DNA from: Undaria pinnatifida
Taxonomy: Eukaryota > Sar > Phaeophyceae > Laminariales > Alariaceae
Assembly: GCA_012845835.1 (NCBI GenBank)
Contig: JABAKD010000006.1
Location: forward strand, 7,362,637 to 7,426,636
Direction: 5' to 3'
Length of the DNA: 64,000 nt
Below, one piece after another: positions 55,701 to 64,000 of the stretch. A program made the position numbers and the translations under genes. The notes beneath the pieces were generated by a model. That model was not told the origin of the DNA. It worked only from the letters and a program-made list of their open reading frames with translations, and ran no database searches. The first letter of the stretch is position 1, and every line of letters starts with the position of its first letter.

Positions 55701-58700
55701 TGCGTTCGGATGCGGTGTGGTTTCGACCAATGAGATGTCGTCCTGAGTCGTTGTTGGACTGTGTGTTCAAGGGGTACCCGATAACGGCTATCGGTCGATC
55801 GGGTGTACCCGATTTCGGCCATTGCTCTTTTCAGAATGACAGGGCTCCTTCACCCAAAATCGTCGGAATTTCGCTTTTTCTTTTTTGCAACCATTTTCGT
55901 TGATTACATGGGCCATGAGATAGTTCATCGGGTAGCATTATGTTTTTATGCAAATGTTCCAACAACGTCAGCTGTGAGTTCGACAAATTTAGTGTCCATA
56001 CATTTTTATTTTTCCCCAGAACCAGTTTTTGGGTTAAGAAGGCGAACAGAGCGCCTCCAATGAGGGGGAGTATTGGAAAAAAATGGTGCACCTCTACCGT
56101 AGCGTGCGTCCGTTGTACTTCAGACACATCGCCTACGCTTACCCCGACAGCCCCGGATGCTTCATGTGGTCGATGCTGTAATGGTCTTCTTGTTCGACAG
56201 GTTTTCCGTATGCAGTCCCACAGGGATTAATTAGCTTTTGTTTTTACCCGCTCGCCGTAGGATTACAAAACGGTTTTTCAGTATGTTGCCGTTTCGCGTC
56301 AATGCTCTTCATGAAGGGATGCCGCTTCGTGCGAATGCCTGGGTAGCTGAAGAGATTCCCGACGGCAGTGATTTCTGTGCCAGCCGGACTAACGACCACC
56401 GCTACCACTACCATTACCACCACAACCATCACTAACTACCATCGTCACAACCATCACCACCACAACCACCAACGCGTCAACCACCACCACTACCATATGT
56501 CTACCACAACCACCACCCACCACCATGTGAGATATTGCGCGTTAATGATTATAACTATGATACAGATGTTGAGCCTCATTGGCCATACAATATCTGGTAG
56601 ACATGTGACACCAACAAATGAGGTGCAACCTGAGCCAAATGCGGTGTAACCTGAGCCAAGTGGGGCGTAACCTGAGTAGCTAAATGCGGTGTAACCTGAG
56701 CCAAATGCGGTGCAACCCGGGCCAAAAGGGGGTGCAACCTGAACCAATGAGCTTCAACAAATTTTGATAATCTGCTAAGAGCGAGCTCGGACACACCACA
56801 TCCACCGTCACTACCACGTGACGTCGATATTACGCACATGATTAGAACGTCGTGACCGACAACTGCCACAAGGCGGGGGAGGCCGATTGGGCGACACCTT
56901 TCCCCGTGAGCCTTAATCTTGAATCCGGGGCCTTCGGAAGCGAGTTTCTAATATTATTTTGAAGCCCAAAAAATAGGGGCTTCTTCCCACCCTCGCGTGC
57001 CCAAAATCTCCCCAATGTCCCGCCCGATCACATGGGATCTCCGAAGAAGAGGAAGCAATATCATGCGAAATTATAAAGACTTTTTTACTGCTGAAACAGC
57101 TGCACTAGTATGCAGCAGCACAACATGATGTATCAGCAGGGTTGGGTTGGGTTGGATTGACGACAGTTACAAGTATCCACTAGCGCGAGTTCCTAGTGAA
57201 AGCTACGGTATCTTGGGCTCCCCAGGGCAATACCATAACACTTACCGGTATGTGCGAGCCGGGGTAAACCACACTATTCCACCACTACCACAACCATCAC
57301 AACCACAACCACAACCATCAGGACATCCACTACCACCACCACCACAGCCACCACTACAACCATCACAACCACCACCACAACCGCCGCCACCACCACCGCC
57401 ACCACCACCACTGCATATCCATCATAACCACCATCGCAACCACCGCAACCACCACAACCATCGCTACAATCACCACAACCACCACCACTGCAACAACCCC
57501 GCCCCCCCCCCAATACCCGCGTTACGTTCATGCGCGCAGATGCTTGACATCCTGACCGACGAATACCGCAAGTCGGGGAAGGCCGATCCGGCAGCACCAC
57601 CAGCCGGCTTGCCCGCGAGCGAATGCGCTGCAGCCGTGGACGCAGGGTCAACTGCCGTGATAGACATGCGGAATGCCCCGCCGCCCATCGAGCCTGTCCA
57701 GTGGGTTCCCCCAGAGCCACCAGCCTCCACACGGCAGGTGCAAGCAAGAAGCCCTCTGTTGCGAACCACACGGTTGAGGAAGGGGGGGGGGGGGCGCGGA
57801 TCGCCCGGTTGGCGGAGAAGGGGGAAGAGAGACCAGCCATCCCCGCTTTTGAACCGCTTGTCGTCCCGCGTTTTCAATTACGATGCTGCCGAAACGCATG
57901 CTACGGCGGTAGCAGGGTTTACCTAGATTTTCTGATGCTCCCCACTTGAGCTCTCAAGCGCGTCTCACGGTGGCGGGTGCTCCTCCAATTTGGGGGGCTC
58001 CTCAGTGAGGAGCCCTATGCCTTCTGAGGGAAAAACTGGCAGTGAATAATTAAAATACAGCGCGATTATCAATCCCATTGCCTGGATATACGTGGGGTAT
58101 TGTTGCCCGTCAGCCCTCCGTTACGACCCGTACGGTTGCGGGAGGGGGGAGGAGAGACCTACCGCCCCGGCTTTTGCACCACCTGCGTCGTTCCGCGTCT
58201 CAAGTTTTTTTTTTCTTTTTTTTTTAACGGTGCTGTTATATCAACGTAGACGACGACAGCGGCAATGGCCAGTGGCGCTAGCTGTTATATACCAATGCCT
58301 GGTAGTCTACTGGGCAGACGCACCCCCCCCCCCGCACGATAAGCTCGTTGTTGCTATTTTTTTCAGGGGTTTTCACGGGTCGGATCACCCCCCGCGGATC
58401 GGATCGGGCAAGGGTGACCCGACCCGGCCCATACTACTTGAAAACCTCCTGACCCGAACCACCCCGACCTGTGAGAGTTCGAACACCTACTGACCCGACC
58501 CCACTCAACCCGCGAGTGTTTGAGAATTGACCCGACCCGCGAGCCGGGTCATGACCCGTGAAGCCCTGTTTTTTAGGTTTTTGCCCCGAATGAAAGCGTC
58601 CTTATCGGTATTTCCCTGTTCATCCTGCCCCGCCCCGGCTCGCTACCCTTGCCGCCTTTGCTTCTCCTGCGCTTGCCTATTCCCGGTATACGCATGCACC

Positions 58701-60336
58701 ATGACATGTACGCATTGCCGCGCATGAATGGCGGCCACGGGTGGTGACTACCGCCGCACTCTCGCCACCGAAATATGTGTTTTCCGCAACTTGTACGGCC
58801 GCGGTTATAGGTGTCCTTGTCACCAAAAAGTTTTTTTTCGGTGTTTTTTTTCGCTTTGTTCCTGTGGCTTTTGCGGCCTAGGCTGGTATATGGGCGCTCC
58901 CGTCCCAAAACCTTGTTTTCGGCGACTTTGTTTTTTTGTTGGTCCGTGGCAGGGCGATACTAGGGTAGGGGGCGCGGAGACGACGATGTGCGGGCGATGT
59001 CAGATCGAGCGACCTGCGGAGGCGGTACACTGCACCCGCTGCGGCGTCTGCGTAGACAAGTTGGACCACCATTGCCCTTTTATGGGGCAGTGTGTCGGCA
59101 GGTGAACGAGAGTTGATCGTGTGTGTTTTTTGTATGCAGCAGGGTTCCCCCATATGTATCGCGGCCTGAGTAAGGCGGTATCCATATAAGGCGGTCAAAA
59201 TCGCTTGTCGCCACTGGGGCATCTCACTCATGGCCCGGAATGAATAAGGCGGCTTCCCACGTGAAGGCGGTCTTGAGCGCTTTGGCACACCACCGCCTTG
59301 GGGGGACCCCTACTGTACGTATTACATGGGGCCAACATTGCCTCTTTACGGGTCAGTGTGTCGGCAGGCGAACGAGACATATGCGTGTTTTTTGCTTAGT
59401 TCGCGAAGTATGTCCGTGGCGTACTGTTAAGTACAGATTGCCAATGGATGGCGTTGACCTTCTTTTCCCTAGGTCTTCACATACAAATGCCTTTGGAGCC
59501 CCCAAACCCTTCCCTACACCAATTCCGAGTAAAATGTCCCAAAAAACGAGGGTTTCCAGATGTAGAGGGTGTAAGGTTGGAAATAGGCATGGCATTTGTT
59601 TTATATACGAGAAGTTAAATGCAGTCATTTTTGCGTGTCTCGATGCGCGTAGCACGGTCTTTTAGCTAAGACAGTTTGGCTGTTGCTAGGAATCGCACAG
59701 CAGGATGTTTGAAACTGTCGTCAAATGTATGTGCGTTTGTTGAAAAGCTCGAAGTGAGTACGAATACTCCTGTAAATTGGCCTGAACAGTAAAATTGTTG
59801 ACCCGAAAGCATCTAGCTATACCTGTTTTTTTTTCGCTAGAGTACCATGCACATCATATCATATTCCTAAAGCAGTGGTGTTTGGTCGCGGGCAGCCAGT
59901 ACTTTGCCGTCTAGATTGTTGAATGCCTGCAGGGGCTGATGAATTGAACCTGCGACCCCCTTGAATGCCCCCAGGGACTGGTGAATTCAACCCCCCCCCC
60001 CCCCCCCCCAACGTTCCGCGCTTAATCTCCAGGAAAACTCTGGTGCAGTTCTACGCGTTCATCGTGGCCATCTGGTGTCTAGTCTTCTACGTTTTGGCCG
60101 CTGTTGGCTACCTGGTCGTTGCGGTCGTTGTGAGCGGCGTTTAGCCCCCCCCCCCCCCCGCCGTGGCCTGGCCAACGACCTGGCTGGCCCCACCTCATTA
60201 TATGGGGGTATTAGTCTGCTGCGGAGGGATGGCAGTGCCTGTTTGTTTCCCATGTCTGGACCTTGTGCTGTGTGTGTCTGCGTGCGTGTGCTGTATTTTT
60301 TGTGCTCCGTGCATTTTCGCGTCTTGAAGCGCAAAC
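49435..60336 (+). CDS. DHHC-type protein S-acyltransferase (palmitoyltransferase), multi-exon
   Basis: Integral membrane enzyme that attaches palmitate to cysteines of target proteins on Golgi, endosomal or plasma membranes. Exons: 49435-49719, 53105-53287, 57540-57737, 58953-59101, 60033-60129 and possibly 60236-60336. Phases match throughout (0, 0, 0, 2, 0). Order: GPDWR motif, TM1, TM2, a DPG motif (TACTDPG), a 127-residue low-complexity loop, the Cys-rich domain with DHHC, and TM3. In the family the Cys-rich domain lies between TM2 and TM3, as here, but the loop is unusually long. TM4 and the C-terminal TTxE motif were not found; the gene may run past 64000. The first exon is also missing. 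Confidence 0.82.
50130..50940. repeat. Family H repeat cluster in DHHC intron
   Basis: Two consecutive copies (50130-50505, 50600-50940), dense in gatctagatcatgatctgtc variants. Shared blocks are 'cccacttgatctagatctttc', ggttggatctgtag and acggtagatacgggatgt. Confidence 0.7.
51185..51470. mobile_element. Family A element copy
   Basis: gcgtgctatgatggaggtgg at the left and tttacctcctatagctcgcg at the right, with the aaattcgtcggaatctc block inside. Confidence 0.5.
51485..51640 (+). mobile_element. Family O retroposon, 5'-truncated copy 2
   Basis: Contains accagctggattgcgaatgc, gtgtggtgagcttgagcttt and 'ccatccgccggataaaataa', with an A-rich tail (aataaaagaataaaa). Only the last about 150 bases of the family are present. 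Confidence 0.6.
51826..52475. mobile_element. Family A element with a tandemly duplicated right half
   Basis: The left TIR (gacgcgtgctacaatggagg) follows a 22-base G-run. The right half, from tggaaacccgtttttgggga to 'ccacttccacctta', occurs twice (52078-52275 and 52284-52473). Inside is the ggggacatactacttggaat module also seen at 62614 and, inverted, at 59480-59540. Confidence 0.6.
52655..52950. repeat. (TTG)n tract and 98-base tandem duplication in DHHC intron
   Basis: (TTG)n spans 52655-52720. Then cctggttttgcctaaattgg...cttataggcgc occurs at about 52767-52850 and again at 52870-52950, both after C-runs. Confidence 0.75.
53105..53287 (+). CDS. DHHC exon: cytosolic low-complexity loop, part 1
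   Basis: 61 codons, phase 0 at both ends. APTGAGTPVSQAPGAASAQD, then FGEKSREKAAASGAVAVE and an acidic Glu/Lys stretch ending EDIEAQQ. The acceptor is ctacag|gca; the donor is cag|GTGTGG. No domain; it is placed here by phase and by matching composition. Confidence 0.65.
53288..54385. other. DHHC intron part without recognised features
   Basis: A short direct repeat (ccttgtgctattcgcgggct and ccctgtgctcttcgcgagag) lies at 53368-53430. Otherwise nothing recognised. Confidence 0.5.
54391..56110. mobile_element. Family A element split by the foldback element
   Basis: Left remnant cagtagaggtataatcat (54391-54408). The right part resumes at 55832 with ttttcagaatgacagggctc and runs to the TIR cacctctaccgtagcgtgcg (56090-56110). 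The break falls exactly at the foldback boundaries. The left side is short, so the nesting is inferred. Confidence 0.5.
54409..55831. mobile_element. Foldback element, arms of about 550-600 bases
   Basis: The arms 54409-55014 and 55281-55831 are near-identical inverted repeats starting gagcaatggccgaaatcggg. The subterminal region has repeated atcgggtRcacccgat palindromes. The left arm has an extra exact 51-base tandem copy (54594-54695). The spacer (55015-55280) has no transposase. Open frames in the arms (229 codons and shorter) mirror each other and lack known domains. High arm identity implies recent arrival or gene conversion. Confidence 0.85.
56365..56530. repeat. (CCA/CAC)n microsatellite
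   Basis: Degenerate accacc and caacca array. A longer relative is at 57275-57500. Both translate as Pro, His or Thr runs. Confidence 0.85.
56610..56755. repeat. 22-base minisatellite
   Basis: Six units of gcggtgtaacctgagccaaa type. Confidence 0.85.
57275..57500. repeat. (CCACAA)n microsatellite before a DHHC exon
   Basis: Dense accacc and acaacc triplets just 40 bases 5' of the exon at 57540, occupying the region where a polypyrimidine tract and branch point would be. Confidence 0.85.
57540..57737 (+). CDS. DHHC exon: cytosolic loop, part 2
   Basis: 66 codons, phase 0. MLDILTDEYRKSGKADPAAP, a helical start, then ASECAAAVDAG and NAPPPIEPVQWVPPEPPAST. The acceptor is gcgcag|atg; the donor is cag|GTGCAA. 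The upstream open frame (57147-57539) is a CCA/CAA microsatellite translated as Pro/His/Gln and belongs to the intron. Confidence 0.7.
58372..58570. repeat. Family E repeat
   Basis: cacgggtcggatcacccccc, 'gggtgacccgacccg' and further gacccgac blocks, ending 'cgggtcatgacccgtgaag'. Same family as the window ends and 13682-13860. Confidence 0.7.
58953..59101 (+). CDS. DHHC exon: zinc-finger cysteine-rich domain
   Basis: 149 bases, phase 0 in and phase 2 out. MCGRCQIERPAEAVHCTRCG, then VCVDKLDHHCPFMGQCVG. It carries the C-x2-C...RP...HC..C..C...DHHC order of zDHHC enzymes, with the catalytic Cys in DHHC. The usual DHHCPW is PF here. The acceptor is ggcag|ggc; the donor is cag|GTGAAC at 59102. 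Confidence 0.95.
59155..59325. mobile_element. Family C element in DHHC intron
   Basis: Contains gcctgagtaaggcggtatcc, 'ggcggtcaaaatcgctt', 'aatgaataaggcggcttccc' and caccaccgccttggggggac. It lies between the DHHC exon and its partial copy. Confidence 0.7.
59335..59377 (+). pseudogene. Decayed copy of the 3' edge of the DHHC zinc-finger exon
   Basis: Repeats the stretch from 'cattgccctttta' through cagtgtgtcggcag with changes (tttacgggtcagtgtgtcgg). The donor reads GCGAAC instead of GTGAAC. The intron start after it (gaacgagaca...gtgttttttgc) is also copied. A family C element (59155-59325) lies between original and copy. Confidence 0.8.
60033..60129 (+). CDS. DHHC exon: TM3
   Basis: 97 bases, phase 2 in and phase 0 out. 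Encodes KTLVQFYAFIVAIWCLVFYV and LAAVGYLVVAVV, a long hydrophobic segment that directly follows QCVGR as in the family (CxGxxN..FYxF). The usual Asn after CVGxR is Thr here. The acceptor is ctccag|g; the donor is gtt|GTGAGC. Without splicing a stop follows three codons later. Confidence 0.85.
60236..60336 (+). CDS. Possible next DHHC exon
   Basis: Acceptor ggcag|tgc and strong donor GTAAGT at 60337; phase 0 entry fits the preceding exon. Encodes LFVSHVWTLCCVCLRACAVF and FVLRAFSRLEAQT, hydrophobic enough for part of a membrane segment. The intron would be only 106 bases with a C-run. Weak. Confidence 0.25.
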
Positions 60337-60616
60337 GTAAGTAAATTTGTTGCACGGGATTGGACGGTATCCCGTGTTCCCCTGCTTTCTAGCTACTTTT
60401 CTTTTCAGGAAAATAGTTTTGATACAAACGTTTCATGTGATATTTCGGTAGATGAGCCGTTAGCCCGCTTTCATTCAACACAAAGAGCGTACCCACTACT
60501 AGAGTACGGGTGCGTTGTTTTGATTTTTTCGAGCGTTGTCGCGTTTGGCAACCATCATAAACAGCGTATAATAGTATGCACGAGAGGCGTTGATGAGTAT
60601 GTTTCGATATGGCTAC

Positions 60617-60798
60617 GGTGGTGGTTCCACTATTGTGCCGGTTGAGCAGCGCCGGTTGTCTGCTATAGCGCGTGAGAAAATCGCGTGACACGGATGGGAA
60701 CAAGTAGTGGAAGTGTGCGGAATAGTGCCGGTGGTCGCTGTAGTGCCGGCATTTCCGGCTGAAACATACAGGCACTATAGAGGGATCACTACTCTTCT
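60617..60798. repeat. Family D repeat copy
   Basis: Contains ccactattgtgccggttgag, 'gaatagtgccggtggtcgct' and cactatagagggatcactac. Confidence 0.6.
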
Positions 60799-60799
60799 G

Positions 60800-62405
60800 A
60801 CGAAGGGAGGGGGGAGGGGGGAAAGGGCGTATTCTGGTATGGTATTCTGCAATGGTTGATGCGGTCGATGCGCGTACTGGTGGCTATGACGGGAGGAGTG
60901 TATTCGGAAGCTTGAGAATGGTATTTCCCGATCGATCGATCGATGGCCCATTTTTGCTTTGCTTTAGAGCTTACAGACAATAGCTATGCTTCTGAGTTGT
61001 GATATAGAGACGAGCCCCGTGGAGGAGGCAAAAACTTTGAAATCTTCTTTTTCGTTTAAATTTTCCTAAATGCTGTCGGCATGTTGTGGAGGTATCATTT
61101 TACATACGATAGGTACCAAACGAAAACTCCGAAAGTAACCATTACATAATTGATTTGCCCACACAGCCATATGCCGGCAGTACCTATAGTATATACTTTG
61201 CGTTGCATGTACGCTCATTTGGATCGGCTGTCTCGCGCGTTTTGCGGCACGCCCAGTCAACATCTGGACACGAGACGAAACCGCAAGGGTGGCTGGCATG
61301 CCGCAGTGTTGAAACAAGCCAACTTTACGGTTTACTTTTATGGGATGTGGGAGTTCACCGATACCACAACTATTGCTACTGCATTAGTACTATTCCTATT
61401 TTTCCAGTTGTGAACTGTGCCTCGCGTGACGGTAACGAGGAAGCTGAAGCTACCCTCGCCGCCGCCACCAGACTGCGAACTAGGAGTGAGTTTCACTCCA
61501 GCCGGGGCAAGGACGGTTAGGAACGCCGGAGGGGGAGCGGTTTAGGGAGCGCCGCCAAGGCGCCCGTCATGTTGGGGTGGAGCAATCGCCAAGGGTTTCC
61601 TCGACGGGATAGGGGGGTGGGGACGGATGCTAACCAAGGGGACACGGGAAGGGGTGCATTTGGTCTGGCCAGGAGAGGGACTTTAGTCGTCAGGGAACAT
61701 CCTGGATACATCCCCGGTTTCAGAAATCGATGGATATGTACAATTATTTCTCTCATGGGCATGTGGGTGCTGCAGCGATGGTGGCCCTGAGCTGAGTAGT
61801 CGTCCACGTACCTTTTTTAGGCCATAGGCCGTAGGACGACACATAGTTAACGCCTGCCTGGATGCCTAGGCGGCCAGCAACAGTAGGAGTGTCCACGAGA
61901 GTGGCTGCGAGACATCATGGAGGGAGACAGCCAAGAGGGCGGGGAGGGGGGGAGCGTCGCGTCTGCGCCCAGCGCACGTGGACTATTGGTGCAACAACTT
62001 CCAGCAGAGCTGGTGACTCGAGCGTTGTAGGACCTTGCCGTTGTGGCGAGCAAAACGTACCCTCAATCTCGGCGGTGGGCAGGATTGCTTCCCCCCATGA
62101 CGGTGTCGACGGATGTCCGCGCCCGACGGACATTGGTCGACCGCACAGCAGTACTGTACGGCAACCACAGAGGAGCCGAGAGACCGCGTCACAGCCCACA
62201 GTTTCCTGGACGGACCTACAGTACCGGTATTATACTGCAGGCCGGAGTTGACTCTCTCGTGCGTATATTGATACGCGACACGTACCCGGGAGTGTTATGA
62301 GCTATAGCTGCATTTTTCCCATGGGCGGGAAGATATTAAAAGTTTTTCGCCACGGTTGCGGTTGCGGTACAGGATCGCTGGTGCGATTCCAGTGCCAGGA
62401 GGCCA
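60800..62405. other. Intergenic or intronic stretch, nothing recognised
   Basis: Open frames of 60-130 codons on both strands overlap each other and lack known motifs. A further DHHC exon could be hidden here, but none can be supported. Confidence 0.4.
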
Positions 62406-62407
62406 AC

Positions 62408-62745
62408 AGGCACGTGCTACGGTAGATGTGCCCCATATTTTTTTTAGGAATCCTCACTTGAGCTCTAGTAGTCACCAGAAAGCCGATTTCGGAGAAAAAG
62501 AAAGGTTTTACCTGATGAGCAATCTCACTGCCAAGGTATGCAACCAAACATTTTTGCAAACAAGAATGAAATTCCGACGATTTTGGGTTAACCCCTTTAC
62601 AACTGGAAACCCGATTTTGGGGACAAAATTACTTGGATTTAGTATAGGGAGGGGTTCGGGGGCTCTAAAGGGGTTAAGGAGCCCCATCGGTCAGAAACCG
62701 TTTCAGCCAAAATGTGCTACCTCTGTCGTAGCACGCGTCAAAATA
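62408..62745. mobile_element. Family A element copy
   Basis: cacgtgctacggtagatgtg at the left, gctacctctgtcgtagcacg at the right. The interior has 'gattttgggttaacccc' and ggggacaaaattacttggat. Confidence 0.6.
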
Positions 62746-63926
62746 GGCAACGTTCGACGTGGAACCGATGACCGGTCATGCTGGACGGAGGTAGTGAAAC
62801 TAAAGCCCAGCCCACAGTTTCTGCACCAAAACTAGTAACCTACAGACAGAAAATACGGCTGTCTCAAGCAAGCGCTGTTAATACCTACGGCTGACATCAT
62901 CCGACCGTCCAACCAAAATAATCAAGCAGTGCACTGAGGAACAGTACACCAACGTTGGCGCTGTGAAAATACACTCGGTAGTTGTACTGCTGTCGGCAGC
63001 GCGAGGGTGAGGGCGCGCGGGGGCTCTCTCGACATGGGTTCAGTCGACGGCCCTTGGTGCAATCCCCGTGCAGGGAGGACTTCATTCAGCAGCAGACGGC
63101 GATCGGGTCGAGCTGTAAAAGCCGGTATGATTCGATCCCCATAGCTCCATACGATATAGGGTTGAGACGAGGTCAGCATGTTTTGTGCGATACACCGTCC
63201 TCGACGGAAACTGCATATGATCGTTTGGATTAATACCTTAACGGTCCTTACATATACGTCCAAAGTGGTACCTAGTATATCGCAAGATCCATATCAATGT
63301 ACAAAACATCCCCGAGGATGTGCCCAGAATGTCCCCTGACGACCACTGGGCGCCACAAGCCTGACTGGCCTTCTTGAAATGCGTCAGGGAGTGCTCAGGC
63401 TCGTCGAGCGAGCGGCGTGGCGCATGTTAACCGATCACCTGGCTCTGGCCTCGGGCTGGGGGCACTTAAGAGTCTGGCCTGATAGAGATGGAACCAACGA
63501 TGCCAATGGACTAGCGGTCCCCTCGCTGGCGATGTTGGGACCGTGGATGGTCATCCCGACGAACGGTAGACCACGCAGAAGGAAGCTCGAAGCACTCGGC
63601 GTGAACGGTCAGACGCCTGCCACGATAATAGCAGTAGCACTTGAACACCAAATTATTTCTGGCAGACCGGGTTCCTCAAACCAAGCTATTCCCCAGTGTC
63701 TTCTTTGGACTGTCTAATTTGTTTTTTATAATATTTTTGTTCATTTTCTTAACCTAGAATATAGGCAATGGGATTGTTATTACCTGGTACTAACAATTTG
63801 CTAAAAGTCATGTTTGCGTGTGATAAACGGTGGTTTATCGAGCGAGGAGCCACAGAAAAAACAGGCGCAATCCCTATCGCACTTTTCGTAGCATGCATCA
63901 CCGGTCATATCGTTTTCGACAGGCCT
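62746..63926. other. Unrecognised sequence near the window end
   Basis: A 112-codon open frame at 63379-63717 has no recognised family and no obvious splice context. Nothing else supported. Confidence 0.4.
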
Positions 63927-64000
63927 TTGCACGGGTCGGATCACTTCTCGCGGGTCGAATCGGGTTAGGGTGGTCGGCCCGATTTGATCCGTGAGATTCC
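63927..64000. repeat. Family E repeat, cut by window end
   Basis: gcacgggtcggatcacttct, then cgggtcgaatcgggttaggg. The start of the same repeat as at 58372. Confidence 0.65.

Noticed and set aside
57147..57539. Proline/histidine-rich N-terminal extension of the 57540 exon
   Set aside because: Encoded by a CCA/CAA microsatellite; a good acceptor gcgcag sits at its end and phase fits splicing.
61410..61520. Possible TM4 or C-terminal DHHC exon after tttttccag
   Set aside because: In the phase required the frame hits a stop at once; other phases give no hydrophobic segment.

Overview
This is a nuclear eukaryotic window. Long spliced genes with GT-AG introns are embedded in decayed transposons, MITE-like repeats, satellites and microsatellites. 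There are no rRNA genes, no convincing tRNA genes and no operons. The style fits an algal stramenopile and perhaps a brown alga: mid GC, 0.1-4.6 kb introns loaded with repeats, (TTG)n, (CTG)n and (CCA)n tracts, and a Ty1/copia remnant. That assignment is inference only.

Two genes can be supported, both on the + strand. The first is the 3' part of a RecQ-family DNA helicase, about 915-20143. Eleven exons join in matching phase. They encode helicase motifs IV, V and VI, then the four-cysteine RecQ zinc-binding region, then a long disordered basic and proline-rich C-terminal tail. The tail and the architecture resemble RECQ5-type proteins. The exons for motifs 0-III must lie upstream of the window. 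The second is a DHHC palmitoyltransferase, 49435 to about 60129 or 60336. It has two membrane segments, a DPG motif, a low-complexity loop, the DHHC zinc-finger exon and a third membrane segment. Its first exon and its C-terminus are not resolved.

The other 20-49 kb and 60-64 kb stretches are mostly repeats. They hold a decayed copia gag-protease fragment (22.8-24.7 kb), a satellite field (26.3-28.5 kb), a possible small minus-strand gene (35.5-35.9 kb), a retroposon family with A-rich tails, a 1.25 kb element with long terminal inverted repeats (46.0-47.3 kb) and a 1.4 kb foldback element (54.4-55.8 kb). At least nine further short dispersed families recur two to ten times.

The most unusual observation is that exon edges of both genes have decayed tandem copies in the adjacent introns. 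A full copy of the RecQ zinc-finger exon has lost its cysteines. The motif-IV exon is triplicated. Acceptor-side copies flank two exons, and a donor-side copy of the DHHC exon has a GC in place of GT. This suggests intron growth by segmental duplication across splice sites, leaving decoy splice sites behind.
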